DNA of 33,208 nucleotides from assembly GCA_001770955.1 (NCBI GenBank), contig MESL01000005.1, positions 1 through 33,208 of the forward strand. Direction: 5' to 3'. Positions 1-8,943 of the stretch are shown piece after piece (position 1 is the stretch's first letter; each line of letters opens with the position of its first letter). The notes beneath the pieces are model-generated. The model was not told the DNA's origin and did not search any database. It saw only the letters and a program-made list of their open reading frames with translations. The translations under genes and the position numbers were made by a program. This stretch comes from Burkholderiales bacterium RIFCSPLOWO2_12_FULL_65_40. GTDB taxonomy: Bacteria > Pseudomonadota > Gammaproteobacteria > Burkholderiales > Burkholderiaceae_C.

Positions 1-320
1 TGACCTTCGACCGGCTCTCGAGCGTGTTCATCAGCAACACCAACCACGAAGAGCAGCAACCGGCGCACCTGACGCTCAAGGACGCCAGCGTGCCGGTGCG
101 CATCAACCTGGCCCAATACGCAGGCCCCGAGGCGCGCTACTGCCCGGCCGGGGTGTACGAGTTCGTGCCTGACGAAGCACAAGGGGGCAATGCCCAGCGC
201 CTGCAGATCAATGCGCAGAACTGCGTGCACTGCAAGACGTGCGACATCAAGGACCCGACGCAGAACATCGTGTGGGTGACGCCCGAGGGGGGCGGGGGTC
301 CCAATTACACGGCCATGTGA
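1..320 (+). CDS. Electron transfer flavoprotein-ubiquinone oxidoreductase, C-terminal part
   Basis: This is the 3' end of a gene cut by the left edge; the reading frame begins at base 3 and stays open to a TGA at 318-320. About 105 residues remain. They carry the C-terminal ferredoxin-like domain of ETF-QO: a first cysteine in CPAGVYEF, then [13 protein letters not shown] with three more cysteines, which together ligate one 4Fe-4S cluster. The ending [18 protein letters not shown] is typical of the family. ETF-QO is a membrane-bound flavoprotein that passes electrons from reduced ETF, for example from acyl-CoA dehydrogenases, to ubiquinone. The FAD and quinone parts lie outside the window. 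Its role fits the beta-oxidation genes near 28-31 kb, although it is not adjacent to them. Confidence 0.95.
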   Translation, partial: TFDRLSSVFISNTNHEEQQPAHLTLKDASVPVRINLAQYAGPEARYCPAGVYEFVPDEAQGGNAQRLQINAQNCVHCKTCDIKDPTQNIVWVTPEGGGGPNYTAM

Positions 321-346
321 GGCCGGTCAGCCCCAATGTGGGATGG

Positions 347-372
347 CTGTGACGGGCATTTGCCCGTCACAG
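347..372 (+). terminator. Perfect 11-bp hairpin after the ETF-QO gene
   Basis: CTGTGACGGGC (347-357) and GCCCGTCACAG (362-372) are exact complements around a 4-base loop, 27 bases after the ETF-QO stop codon. No T-run follows, so it may stabilise the 3' end or act with Rho rather than as a classic intrinsic terminator. Confidence 0.5.
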
Positions 373-382
373 CAGGTGAAAT

Positions 383-433
383 GCTATTGAAATAATAGCT
401 GCTTGCGCTTATCCATCAAGCGCTGGAGGCCAA
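383..433 (+). repeat. Double-hairpin interspersed repeat, copy A
   Basis: This 51-base element folds into two small hairpins: GCTATT/AATAGC (383-388 and 394-399) and GCGCTT/AAGCGC (405-410 and 418-423). It then ends in GGAGGCCAA, followed by an A-run. Two further copies in this window align without gaps over the same 51 positions, at 14238-14288 (minus strand, within selO) and 30962-31012 (plus strand). By hand count copy A matches them at about 29 and 33 of 51 bases, with the stems and the GAGGCC box conserved and the loops variable. I recall similar elements as common in Comamonadaceae genomes, but that is from memory. Confidence 0.75.
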
Positions 434-478
434 AAAACCTTGAAATATAGCCGCCCGTTGGGGGCGGCCAGAGAACCG

Positions 479-1762
479 TCAGACCTGTTCCAGCGCCTGC
501 GCCAGATCGGCCTGCAGGTCGGCGGCGTGCTCGATGCCGACCGACAGGCGCACCATGTTCTCGCTCACGCCGGCCTTGGCCAGTTCTTCGGGGTTGAGCT
601 GGCGGTGCGTGGTGGACGCCGGGTGTGTGGCCAGCGACTTGGCGTCGCCAATGTTCACCAGGCGGGTGAACAGCTGCAGCGCATCCAGGAAGCGAGCCCC
701 TGCGGCGCGCGGGTCGGTGTCGCTGGCCTTGAGGCCAAATGACAGGATGCCCGAGGCGCGGCCTGCCATCTGGCGTTGTGCCAGCGCATGGTCGGCATGG
801 TCAGGTAGGCCCGCATAACGCACCCATTCCACCTTGGGGTGGCTTTGCAGGTACTTGGCCAGCGCCAGGGTGTTGTCGCAGATGCGGTCCATGCGCAGCG
901 GCAGCGTTTCGATGCCCTGCAGCGTCAGCCAGGCGTTGAACGGCGAGAGCGCCGCGCCCATGTTGCGCAGCGGCACCACGCGCGCACGGCCGATGAAGGC
1001 GGCAGCGCCCAGGGCTTCGGTGTACACCACGCCGTGGTAGCTTACGTCGGGCTCGTTCAGGCGCTTGAAACGCTCCTTGTGCTGGCCCCAGGGGAACTTG
1101 CCGCTGTCCACGATGATGCCGCCGATGCTGTTGCCGTGGCCGTTCATGTACTTGGTGAGCGCGTGCACCACGATGTCGGCGCCGTGCTCGATCGGGCGGC
1201 ATAGGTAGGGGCTGGGCACGGTGTTGTCCACGATGAGCGGCACGCCGTGGTCGTGTGCCACCTTGGCCAGCGCAGCGATGTCGGTCACGTTGCCCAGCGG
1301 GTTGCCGATGGACTCGCAGAACACGGCCTTGGTGCGCGCGTCGATCAGCGGGGCAAAGCTGGCCGGGTCGCGCGGATCGGCAAAGCGCACCTCGATGCCC
1401 TGCTGCGGGAAGGTGTGGGCGAACAGGTTGTAGGTGCCGCCATAGAGCGTGCTGGCCGAGACGATGTTGTCACCTGTCTCGGCGATGGTCTGGATGGCCG
1501 CCGTGATGGCCGCCATGCCCGAGGCCAGGGCCAGTGCGGCCACGCCGCCTTCAAGGGCTGCGACGCGCTTTTCCAGCACGTCGGTGGTCGGGTTCATGAT
1601 GCGCGTGTAGATGTTGCCTGCGACCTTCAGGTCGAACAGGTCAGCGCCGTGCTGGGCGTTGTCGAACGCGTAGGCCACTGTCTGGTACAGCGGCACAGCG
1701 GCGGACTTGGTGGTGGGGTCGGGCGTGTAGCCGCCATGGACGGCCAGGGTTTCGATATGCAT
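479..1762 (-). CDS. metY: O-acetylhomoserine sulfhydrylase (aminocarboxypropyltransferase)
   Basis: The product is a 427-residue cytoplasmic PLP enzyme that makes homocysteine from O-acetylhomoserine and sulfide, a direct route to methionine. It starts HIETLAVHGGYTPDP after the initiator and contains YQTVAYAFDNAQHGADLF, NIYTRIMNPT, the phosphate-binding SGMAA, and VVHALTKYMNGHGNS with the PLP lysine at K204. Length and order match the long MetY branch of the Cys/Met metabolism family. The start at 1762 is preferred over one 11 codons upstream because it begins at the conserved N-terminus and has GAGGGA 9 bases ahead of it. A 7-bp hairpin (1789-1811) lies in the leader; I saw no known SAM or SAH riboswitch. 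The gene is alone on its strand, 126 bases after the ATPase gene. Confidence 0.93.
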   Translation of the reverse strand: MHIETLAVHGGYTPDPTTKSAAVPLYQTVAYAFDNAQHGADLFDLKVAGNIYTRIMNPTTDVLEKRVAALEGGVAALALASGMAAITAAIQTIAETGDNIVSASTLYGGTYNLFAHTFPQQGIEVRFADPRDPASFAPLIDARTKAVFCESIGNPLGNVTDIAALAKVAHDHGVPLIVDNTVPSPYLCRPIEHGADIVVHALTKYMNGHGNSIGGIIVDSGKFPWGQHKERFKRLNEPDVSYHGVVYTEALGAAAFIGRARVVPLRNMGAALSPFNAWLTLQGIETLPLRMDRICDNTLALAKYLQSHPKVEWVRYAGLPDHADHALAQRQMAGRASGILSFGLKASDTDPRAAGARFLDALQLFTRLVNIGDAKSLATHPASTTHRQLNPEELAKAGVSENMVRLSVGIEHAADLQADLAQALEQV

Positions 1763-1888
1763 GGGTGAGTGTCCCTCTATGTAAAAGTGCGCCAAGAGCC
1801 CGCTTTGGCGCGGGTCCGTCCGGCATTGTGCATGGCGCGGGGGGTTACCGGTTCAAATCGTTTGTCATGTGCTTATGGCTGCGACAGG

Positions 1889-4606
1889 TCAGCGCTGCGT
1901 GGGCGCCGGCGGGTCATCCATGGCAACGGCGGCGGGCTGGCGACGCCGACGCCAGGCTTTCTCGATTTCCACCGCCACATACACCACGAGTGCGGCACCC
2001 AGGCAGATGGCCAGGTCGGCCAGGCCCAGGGGCTCGGTCTTGAAGATGGGATTGAGCCAGGGCACGTAAATCGTGGCCATCTGCAGGATGAAGGTCAGCA
2101 ACACGGCAAACAGCAGTGGTTTGTTGCTGCCCAGGCCCAGGCGCCAGATGGGTTCGTTCTCGGAACGAATGGCCACCACGTGGGCCATCTGTGCCAGGGT
2201 GAGGACGGTGAACACCATGGTTTGCCAGTGGGCATTGCCCGTGGAGATGGCCCAGGCCTGCACCGCCAGGCACAGCCCGCCAATCAACAGCCCGATGAAC
2301 AGGATGTGCTGCCACATGCCGCCCGCAAACATGCTTTCGGTGGGTGCACGGGGTGGGCGCTGCATGATGCCGCGCTCGGCAGGCTCGGCCGCCAGCGCCA
2401 GGCCGGGCAGGCCGTCGGTCACCAGGTTGACCCACAGGATGTGGATAGGCAGCAGCGGAATGGGCAGCAGCAGAAGCGGGGCCAGGAAGATCGTCCAGAT
2501 CTCGCCCGAATTGCTGGTCATGGTGTAGCGCACGAACTTGCGGATGTTGTCGTAGATGCGCCGCCCCTCCTTGACCGCTGCCACGATGGTCGCGAAGTTA
2601 TCGTCCAGCAGCACCAGGCTGCTGGCCTCGCGCGCCACGTCGGTGCCGCCTTTGCCCATGGCCACGCCGATGTCGGCGCGCTTCAACGCGGGGGCGTCAT
2701 TCACGCCGTCCCCGGTCATGGCCACAAAGTGGCCTTGCGCCTGCAACGCTTCGACGATGCGGATTTTCTGGGCCGGATCGACACGCGCATAGATTCGCAC
2801 GGCTTCCACCCGCTGGTTCAAAGTGGCGGTGTCCAGCTCCGTCAGGTCGGTGCCCGTGAGCACCGGGGCATCGTCGGAATCCACGATGCCCAGCCGGTGG
2901 GCGATGGCACGCGCCGTGGCCGGGTGGTCACCGGTGATCATCACGGGGGTGATGCCGGCGGTGATGCAGTCGCGCACGGCGGCCATGGCTTCGGGGCGGG
3001 GCGGGTCGATGAGGGCGATCAGGCCCAGCAGTTCGAGCTGGCTTTCGACCTCATTGATCGCATTGGTGTCGGGCAGGCGTGCATGGCTGCGCCGGGCCAG
3101 GGCCAGCACGCGCAGGCCCTGTGCCGCAAGCTGGTTGGCGGTGGCCAGAACGGCGGTGCTGTCCAGCGAAGTGCCGCCCTCGGGCGTCCACTGTACCGAG
3201 CAGCATGGCAGCACCGATTCGGGCGCGCCTTTGGTGTAGGCCACAAAGCCGGCGCCTTCCTTGTGGAAGGTGGTCATGCGCTTGCGGTCGGAGTCAAAGG
3301 GCTGCTCCTGCACGCGCGGGCTGGCGGCGTCCAGCGCCGTTTTGTCCAGACCGCCCGCATGGGCTGCCAGGACCAGAGCCGTCTCGGTGGGGTCGCCTTG
3401 CCAGGCGTCATGCGCGCGGCCATGGCCGTCAGGGGCATGGCGGCTGGCGTCATTGCACAGGGCCGCCGCGCGCAGGGCCTCGCGGTGCACCGGGCTGGGC
3501 AGCGGATCGCCCGGTATCCAGCGTTCTGCCTGGGCCACCACCAGTTCGGCGTGCATGCGGTTCTGGGTGAGTGTGCCGGTCTTGTCGGAACAGATGGTGG
3601 TGACCGAACCCAGCGTTTCGACCGATGGCAGGCGCCGCACCAATGCCTTGATCGCCACCATGCGCCGCGCGCCCAGGGCCAGCAGGACCGTGACCACAGC
3701 GGGCAGCGCCTCGGGAATGGCGGCCACGGCCAGGCTGATGGCGGTCAAGGCCATGAGCAATGGCGTCTCACCCCGCAGCACTCCCACCACAAAAATCACG
3801 AGGCAGATGCCCAGCACGGCCAGCGCCAGTCGCTTGCCGAAGGCCGCCAGGCGGCGCTGCAGCGGAGTGGTGCGGTCGTCGGTGTCCAGCAGTTTGGCCA
3901 CTTTGCCCAGTTCGGTGCGCATGCCCGTTGCCACCACGAGACCGCGAGCACGCCCGTGTGTGGCGGTGGTGCCCTTGAAGGCCATGTTGATGCGGTCTCC
4001 CAGCGCGCTGGTTTCCTGGTCGGCCAGGGTGTCGGTCTGTTTGGCCACGGTGACCGATTCGCCCGTGAGTGCCGATTCGTCCACCTGCAGCTGGGCGATC
4101 TCGATCAGGCGCAGGTCGGCCGGTATCTGGTTGCCGGCTTCCAGCAGCACGATGTCGCCCGGCACCAGAATGCTGGCCGCAACGACCTGTACCTGACCAT
4201 CGCGCAGAACGGTCGCGTGGGCAGCGGCCAGCTGGCGCAGCGCCGCCATGGCCTGGTCGGCCCTCCACGCCTGCACGAAGCCGATGACGGCGTTGAGCAC
4301 CACGATGATCAGGATGACGATCGTGTCGGTCAGCTCGCCCACCAGTCCCGCGATCACCGCCGCGCCCAGCAGCACCAGCACCATGAAGTCCTTGAACTGG
4401 TCTGCGAGCAGGCCCGGCCAGCCCCGGCCCTGGGTACTGGTCAGTTCGTTGGCGCCGTGCTGTGCGGCTCGGCGCTCTGCTTCGCCGGCGGGCAAGCCTG
4501 TCGCGGGATCGACGGCGTGCTCGCGGGCCAGGTCGTCTACATCGCGCAGGTGTGCGTTGCCCGATGGCCGGGGCGTGGGGGAGGGGGGTGAAAGTTCAGG
4601 CGCCAT
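1889..4606 (-). CDS. P-type calcium-transporting ATPase (P2A, SERCA/PMR1-like)
   Basis: This is a 905-residue cation pump of the inner membrane. In order it has an N-terminal cation-ATPase domain (HLRDVDDLA...GANELT), a phosphatase motif region with TGES, M4 with AIPEALPAVVTVLLALG, the phosphorylation motif CSDKTGTLTQ (Asp 341), the hinge TGDGVNDAPALKRADIGVAMG, and C-terminal membrane segments. Residues matching the SERCA calcium ligands are present: Glu in PEALP, Asn and Glu in TSNSGEIWTIF, and Asn, Thr and Asp in NLVTDGLP. Calcium, or possibly manganese, is therefore the likely substrate. The start at 4606 is chosen because it overlaps the stop of the upstream exchanger gene by 11 bases, a sign of translational coupling; longer starts would run further into that gene. 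It probably exports calcium from the cytoplasm. Confidence 0.9.
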   Translation of the reverse strand: MAPELSPPSPTPRPSGNAHLRDVDDLAREHAVDPATGLPAGEAERRAAQHGANELTSTQGRGWPGLLADQFKDFMVLVLLGAAVIAGLVGELTDTIVILIIVVLNAVIGFVQAWRADQAMAALRQLAAAHATVLRDGQVQVVAASILVPGDIVLLEAGNQIPADLRLIEIAQLQVDESALTGESVTVAKQTDTLADQETSALGDRINMAFKGTTATHGRARGLVVATGMRTELGKVAKLLDTDDRTTPLQRRLAAFGKRLALAVLGICLVIFVVGVLRGETPLLMALTAISLAVAAIPEALPAVVTVLLALGARRMVAIKALVRRLPSVETLGSVTTICSDKTGTLTQNRMHAELVVAQAERWIPGDPLPSPVHREALRAAALCNDASRHAPDGHGRAHDAWQGDPTETALVLAAHAGGLDKTALDAASPRVQEQPFDSDRKRMTTFHKEGAGFVAYTKGAPESVLPCCSVQWTPEGGTSLDSTAVLATANQLAAQGLRVLALARRSHARLPDTNAINEVESQLELLGLIALIDPPRPEAMAAVRDCITAGITPVMITGDHPATARAIAHRLGIVDSDDAPVLTGTDLTELDTATLNQRVEAVRIYARVDPAQKIRIVEALQAQGHFVAMTGDGVNDAPALKRADIGVAMGKGGTDVAREASSLVLLDDNFATIVAAVKEGRRIYDNIRKFVRYTMTSNSGEIWTIFLAPLLLLPIPLLPIHILWVNLVTDGLPGLALAAEPAERGIMQRPPRAPTESMFAGGMWQHILFIGLLIGGLCLAVQAWAISTGNAHWQTMVFTVLTLAQMAHVVAIRSENEPIWRLGLGSNKPLLFAVLLTFILQMATIYVPWLNPIFKTEPLGLADLAICLGAALVVYVAVEIEKAWRRRRQPAAVAMDDPPAPTQR

Positions 4607-5639
4607 GCAGGAAGACCACGTAGGTGTTGAGGAGGTAGACCATCGCCAGGCCCACGCTGACCGATCCCACCGCGCGCAGTACCCTGTCGCGGGGGCGGAA
4701 GAAGAGGCCGACAACGGCCAGCCCGGTCATCACGATGGCCGAACTGGCGGTCACGGCATGCACGAGCGAGACATCGGCCAGCAGGACGCCGGGGCGGTAG
4801 AAAAGATCGTCCACGGCCACAATGGTCACATTGAACAGGTTGCTGCCCAGCAGGTTGCCGATGGCCATGTCCAGAGCGCCCAGCCGCAGGGCCGACAGCG
4901 TGACCGCCAGTTCGGGCAACGTGGTGGCCATGGCCACAAACAGGCTGCCCACAAAACTGCGGTTCCAGCCCATGGCCGTGGCCAGGTCCACCGCGGCGAA
5001 AGGGAGCCACAGGCCCGCACCCACCACCACCGACGCGGCCAGAGCAAAACGCATGATGGCCTGGCGCAGCCCCGGTTTCTGTGCTGCCGAAGAGTCGGAC
5101 GACGCAACCTCCGGCGGCGGGTGGGCGCGTTCATAGACGAATACGGTCCGCATTGCGATCATGTACAGCACCAGCATGAACGGTGTCATCAGCCCGACGC
5201 CCCAGGCCGAAGCCTGCGGCGACGCCGAGGCGCTCGACGCCGGGGTCAGATGTGCGATGAGCAGACCGATCAGCAGAAAACCCAGCAGCACCACGCCAAA
5301 GGCGGCGGCAAGCACATGGCCGCGGCTGGCACGGCTCCACACGGGTTCATGGCGGTAGATCAGGTCGATCAGCACCAGGAAGGCCAGGTTCAAGACGCAA
5401 CTGCCCAGTGCGTTGCCCACTGCGAGGTTGGGCGCCTGGGCAATGGTCACGCTGGTGATGCCCGTGGCCAGTTCAGGTAGCGATGTGACGCTGGCTACCA
5501 GCGTCAGTCCGATCCAGCTGCCGGACAGCCCGGTGTGTTGTGCAATGGCGTCCCCATAGCGGGAAAGCTGGGAGCCGGCCGCGCCGATGAGCGCTGCGCA
5601 GGCGAGAAACTGGATCCAGGCCCAGGCGGGGGTACTCAT
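4596..5639 (-). CDS. Calcium/sodium (cation) exchanger family protein
   Basis: The product is a 347-residue membrane protein with the two inverted alpha-repeats of the Na+/Ca2+ exchanger family. Repeat 1 contains TLVASVTSLPELATG (Glu 56) and GNALGSCVLNL; repeat 2 contains LFVAMATTLPELAV (Glu 243) and GNLLGSNLFNV. The two acidic residues are the expected ion ligands. A hydrophilic loop with a Ser/Ala-rich stretch and the charged segment RAHPPPEVASSDSS separates the halves. The family exchanges cytoplasmic Ca2+ (or similar cations) for Na+ or H+. The gene overlaps the P-type ATPase gene by 11 bases, so the two form an operon with a passive exchanger and an ATP-driven pump for what is probably the same ion. 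The ATG at 5639 is the first good start. The counter-ion cannot be told from sequence. Confidence 0.9.
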   Translation of the reverse strand: MSTPAWAWIQFLACAALIGAAGSQLSRYGDAIAQHTGLSGSWIGLTLVASVTSLPELATGITSVTIAQAPNLAVGNALGSCVLNLAFLVLIDLIYRHEPVWSRASRGHVLAAAFGVVLLGFLLIGLLIAHLTPASSASASPQASAWGVGLMTPFMLVLYMIAMRTVFVYERAHPPPEVASSDSSAAQKPGLRQAIMRFALAASVVVGAGLWLPFAAVDLATAMGWNRSFVGSLFVAMATTLPELAVTLSALRLGALDMAIGNLLGSNLFNVTIVAVDDLFYRPGVLLADVSLVHAVTASSAIVMTGLAVVGLFFRPRDRVLRAVGSVSVGLAMVYLLNTYVVFLHGA

Positions 5640-5739
5640 GCCGCCATCATGCCTTGCTGGAGCACGGCTGGGGATGGCGCTGTTGTCGGAGCTGGCACCG
5701 GCATGGGGTTCAGGCTTCCAGCGAACCTGTGCGCAGGGC

Positions 5740-7731
5740 TCAGGCGGTACCCCGGGGTCGGGTGGTATAGAAAGTGACGGGAAATTCAGGGGCCTGGTTC
5801 AGCACCTGGCGCTTGATCTTTCCGACGACATGCATCTCGCAGGGCTTGCAGTCAAAGCGCAGCGTGAGCCGCTCCTTGCCGTTGATGAGCTGCAGCGGCT
5901 CGGCCCGGATGGTGCCTTGCACGCCCGTCACGCCCTTGGCCTGCTTGGGGCACAGGCTCATGGAGTAGCGCACGCAGTGCTTGGTGATCATGAGGCTGAC
6001 CTCGCCTTCCTCCTCGTGGCTCTCGTAGGCAGCGTCGATCACCTTCACGCCGTGGCGCGCGTAGAAGTCGCGCGCCTTGTGGTTGAACACATTGGCGAGG
6101 TAGCTCAGCGTGTCTTCGGGGTAGGGCACGGGCGGCTCGACGGGTGTGGCGCGCGGCAGTCGTGCGAGGCCGGCGGCACGCGCCGCTTTGAGAGCGGCCA
6201 GGGCATCACGGCGCAGCGCGTTGAGGCTGGAGGCGGGCACGAACCAGGGCTGCGAGAGCTGCAGCGCGATGTCGTGCACGGCAAAGATGCTGGTGCCGAA
6301 GCGCCCGAGCTGCTCGCGCAGGCTGGCCTCGGCCTTGGCCGTGTCCTGCGCAGCCTCGTGGGGCAGGGCGGCCTGGGCCGTGCCGGTGAAACCGTCTTCG
6401 TCGGTCAGCGTGAGCGCGAAGCCGTCATCCGTCTCGGCGAACTGCGCCCACAGGCCAATGCGCCGGTCGCTGGACTTCTTCTCCAGCGTGCGCACCCAGT
6501 CCATGTCGCGGTTGCGGTTGACCTCGGTGCCCTTGCGCAGGTCCTTGAAACCCTCCATCGGGTCTTTCGGAAACACTCGCCATTGCCGGCCGCCGCGTGG
6601 CGACACGGGCTCGGCGCGGTTGATCTGCAGGCCCACCAGTTCCTTGTGCAGGTCGTAGTAGCACAGGCCGTCGCCGTTGTGCAGCACGGTGGCAGGGTCG
6701 CTCACTTCCAGCTCGACGAAGTTGGGCCCCAGCTTGGTCACCCAGCCGATGGCCTGGCCCGGGTTCTTGGGCGTGTCGAAGGCGCCGATGTCTTCCTTGC
6801 GGCCGTTGACGAAGTAGTCGGTGAACTCGCGGTTGAAGTTCTGCAGCGGGTCAGGCGCGAAGGTGAAGGTGGTGCGGCCGCTCGATGCGCGCGCCAGCGG
6901 GTCGCCCGAGGCCTCGCGCTCGTCCAGAATTTCGTCGAGCAGCTTGCGGTAGTGGGCGGTGATGTTCTTCACGTAGCCCATGTCCTTGTAGCGACCCTCG
7001 ATTTTGAAGCTGCGCACGCCTGCGTCGATGAGGGCGCGCAGGTTGTCGCTCTGGTTGTTGTCTTTCATCGAGAGCACATGCTTGTCGTGCGCAACGATGC
7101 GGCCCTGCGCGTCGGTCACCTGGTAGGGCAGGCGGCAGGCCTGGCTGCAGTCCCCCCGGTTGGCGCTGCGGCCGGTCTGGGCGTGGCTGATGTAGCACTG
7201 GCCGCTGTAGGCCACGCACAGCGCACCGTGGATGAAAAACTCGATGGCGCAGCGCTGGGGGTCGGTGGCGGCGCGCACGGCAGCGATCTGCGGCACGGTG
7301 AGTTCGCGCGCCAGCACGATCTGCGACAGACCGGCGTCCTGCAGGAAGCGCGCCTTTTCTGGCGTGCGGATGTCGGTCTGGGTGCTGGCATGCAGCTGGA
7401 TGGGCGGCAAGTCGATTTCCAGCAGGCCCATGTCCTGGATGATGAGCGCATCGGCTCCGGCGTTGTAGACCTGCCAGGCCATCTGGCGCGCACCCTCCAG
7501 TTCGTCGTCGCGCAGGATGGTGTTGAGCGTGATGAACACGCGGCTGTGGAAGCGGTGGGCGTGGGAGATCAGGCGTTCCAGTTCGCGGATGTCGTTGCCC
7601 GCCCCGGCACGTGCGCCGAAGGCCGGGCCGCCGATATAGACGGCGTCGGCGCCATGGTTCACAGCTTCGATACCGATGCCGGCATCGCGGGCGGGTGAGA
7701 GCAGTTCGATCTGGTGGGGCAGCAGGGACAT
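5740..7731 (-). CDS. rlhA: 23S rRNA C2501 hydroxylation protein, peptidase U32 family (RlhA/YdcP-like)
   Basis: This 663-residue protein has the length and layout of E. coli RlhA (YdcP). An N-terminal U32 barrel begins IELLSPARDAGIGIEAVNHGADAVYIGGP; there is a cysteine cluster (Cys 172, 179, 195, 199) in HGALCVAYSGQCYIS and NRGDCSQACRLPY; and the C-terminal half ends in a region typical of the long members. U32 proteins of this group act in RNA or quinone hydroxylation and, where studied, the cysteines bind an iron-sulfur cluster. RlhA is needed for 5-hydroxycytidine at position 2501 of 23S rRNA. Many databases label the family collagenase-like protease, which is probably wrong here. The ATG at 7731 matches the conserved N-terminus. 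The gene ends 100 bases before the exchanger gene and may be co-transcribed with it. Confidence 0.85.
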   Translation of the reverse strand: MSLLPHQIELLSPARDAGIGIEAVNHGADAVYIGGPAFGARAGAGNDIRELERLISHAHRFHSRVFITLNTILRDDELEGARQMAWQVYNAGADALIIQDMGLLEIDLPPIQLHASTQTDIRTPEKARFLQDAGLSQIVLARELTVPQIAAVRAATDPQRCAIEFFIHGALCVAYSGQCYISHAQTGRSANRGDCSQACRLPYQVTDAQGRIVAHDKHVLSMKDNNQSDNLRALIDAGVRSFKIEGRYKDMGYVKNITAHYRKLLDEILDEREASGDPLARASSGRTTFTFAPDPLQNFNREFTDYFVNGRKEDIGAFDTPKNPGQAIGWVTKLGPNFVELEVSDPATVLHNGDGLCYYDLHKELVGLQINRAEPVSPRGGRQWRVFPKDPMEGFKDLRKGTEVNRNRDMDWVRTLEKKSSDRRIGLWAQFAETDDGFALTLTDEDGFTGTAQAALPHEAAQDTAKAEASLREQLGRFGTSIFAVHDIALQLSQPWFVPASSLNALRRDALAALKAARAAGLARLPRATPVEPPVPYPEDTLSYLANVFNHKARDFYARHGVKVIDAAYESHEEEGEVSLMITKHCVRYSMSLCPKQAKGVTGVQGTIRAEPLQLINGKERLTLRFDCKPCEMHVVGKIKRQVLNQAPEFPVTFYTTRPRGTA

Positions 7732-7875
7732 GGGGCGTGATTATCCGGGGAAGCACCAGAAAGCGTGGGGTTGTTCCAGAAGAGTAGGGGGTATTTGCTA
7801 CAATTACGATAGCGTTTTCGGTGAACAGAAGTGCACCCCGCAACCGATTCAGAGACAGTACACCTACGGCAGACC

Positions 7876-8076
7876 ATGGACAGCGCAGCTTGTTTTCGCA
7901 TGCCACTCTTCAAACCCGGCACCGTGGTCCGCCTGGGGCATAGCCAGGCCACCGTCAGCCATATCATTCTGCGGCGCAGCGTGCTGCTGGTGCACCTGGT
8001 GGGCTACGATGCCCCGGTGAACGCCGATGCCCTCACCGTGGAGCCCACCGTATTCATGCTCGGACGCCGACTCTGA
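7876..8076 (+). CDS. Small hypothetical protein (66 residues)
   Basis: I do not recognise a named family. The protein would be basic and mostly beta-like: MDSAACFRMPLFKPGTVVRL, then a stretch rich in Val, Leu, Ile and His ending MLGRRL. There is no signal peptide and no clear membrane helix. A start at 7900 (MPLFKPG) is also possible and would give 58 residues. The gene lies alone between rlhA (divergent) and psd (convergent, 15 bases away). A TACAAT at 7799-7804 could be a -10 box, but I found no convincing -35. Codon use looks like that of its neighbours, which supports a real gene. Confidence 0.55.
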   Translation: MDSAACFRMPLFKPGTVVRLGHSQATVSHIILRRSVLLVHLVGYDAPVNADALTVEPTVFMLGRRL

Positions 8077-8091
8077 CCATCGTTGAAGGTT

Positions 8092-8943
8092 CTATGCAGT
8101 GCCCAGGCTGGCCATGGCCTCGCCCAGGCGAATGGGCCGGGCCGGCGCCCATGCAGGATTGAACTGCAGCGGCCCTTGCGGGAACAGCATCACCACGGTC
8201 GAGCCGAGCAGGAAACGGCCCATCTCGTCGCCCTGTTTCAGCACGATCTGTTGGTCCGCGTAATCCCATTGGCGTGGCACGCCGGGGCGCGGTGGGTTCA
8301 CGAGGCCGTGCCACACCGTGGCCATGCTGCCCACGATGGTGGCGCCCACCAGCACCAGCACGAACGGCCCCCGGGGGCCGTCGAACACGCAGACGACGCG
8401 CTCGTTGCGTGCGAACAGCCCGGGCACGCCGCGCGCGGTGGTCGGGTTCACCGAGAACAGATCGCCGGGTACATGCACCATGCTGCGTAGCCGCCCCTCG
8501 CAGGGCATATGGATGCGGTGGTAGTCGCGCGGACTCAGGTAGAGCGTGGCAAAGTGGCCCCCCTGGAATTCGGCTGCAAGCTGCGCGTTGCCGCCCACCA
8601 GCGCCGTGGTGGTGTAGTGGTGCCCTTTGGCCTGGAAGATCTGGTCGCCTTGCACCGGACCGAACTGGCTGATGGCACCATCAACCGGGCAGATCAGATC
8701 GGCTGCCGCCAGCGGTCGCGCGCCGGGCTTGAGCGGCCGGGTGAAGAAATCGTTGAAACTGGCATAGCTGGCCGGGTCCGGATTGGCGGCCTCTGACATG
8801 TCCACGCCGTAGCGCGACACGAAGCGGCGGATGAGTGCGGTGGTCAGTGCGCCGGCGCGTGCCGATGCGATACGCCCCGCGGCGACGGTCAGGGCCCGTT
8901 GGGGCATCAGGTACTGCGGCAGTACGGCAAGGCGATCAGACAC
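8092..8943 (-). CDS. psd: Phosphatidylserine decarboxylase proenzyme
   Basis: The product converts phosphatidylserine to phosphatidylethanolamine at the inner membrane. From a GTG at 8943 it is 283 residues long and begins SDRLAVLPQYLMPQRAL after the initiator, as expected for proteobacterial Psd. Family motifs are YASFNDFFTRPLKPGARPL, CPVDGAISQFG, the His-containing YLSPRDYHRIHMPCEG, and near the end the self-cleavage site LGST, whose Ser 248 becomes the pyruvoyl group. The longer reading with an ATG at 9024 adds 27 residues that look non-coding, so the GTG is preferred although no strong ribosome binding site precedes it. It is divergent from the HPP-CBS gene with 165 bases between them. 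Confidence 0.93.
   Translation of the reverse strand: MSDRLAVLPQYLMPQRALTVAAGRIASARAGALTTALIRRFVSRYGVDMSEAANPDPASYASFNDFFTRPLKPGARPLAAADLICPVDGAISQFGPVQGDQIFQAKGHHYTTTALVGGNAQLAAEFQGGHFATLYLSPRDYHRIHMPCEGRLRSMVHVPGDLFSVNPTTARGVPGLFARNERVVCVFDGPRGPFVLVLVGATIVGSMATVWHGLVNPPRPGVPRQWDYADQQIVLKQGDEMGRFLLGSTVVMLFPQGPLQFNPAWAPARPIRLGEAMASLGTA

Noticed and set aside
1763..1888. SAM or SAH riboswitch in front of metY
   Set aside because: Only a simple 7-bp hairpin is visible; the conserved cores of known SAM or SAH riboswitches were not recognised.
1769..4591. Very long open frame on the plus strand opposite metY and the calcium ATPase gene
   Set aside because: It is rich in His, Gln and Gly, matches no family, and lies antisense to a clear P-type ATPase; long open antisense frames are normal in GC-rich coding DNA.
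5587..7698. Long plus-strand frame opposite rlhA
   Set aside because: It is antisense to a well-conserved U32 family gene, with composition typical of a shadow frame.
5740..7731. Collagenase-like protease function for the U32 protein
   Set aside because: Length, cysteine cluster and domain order fit RlhA (rRNA hydroxylation) better than a protease.
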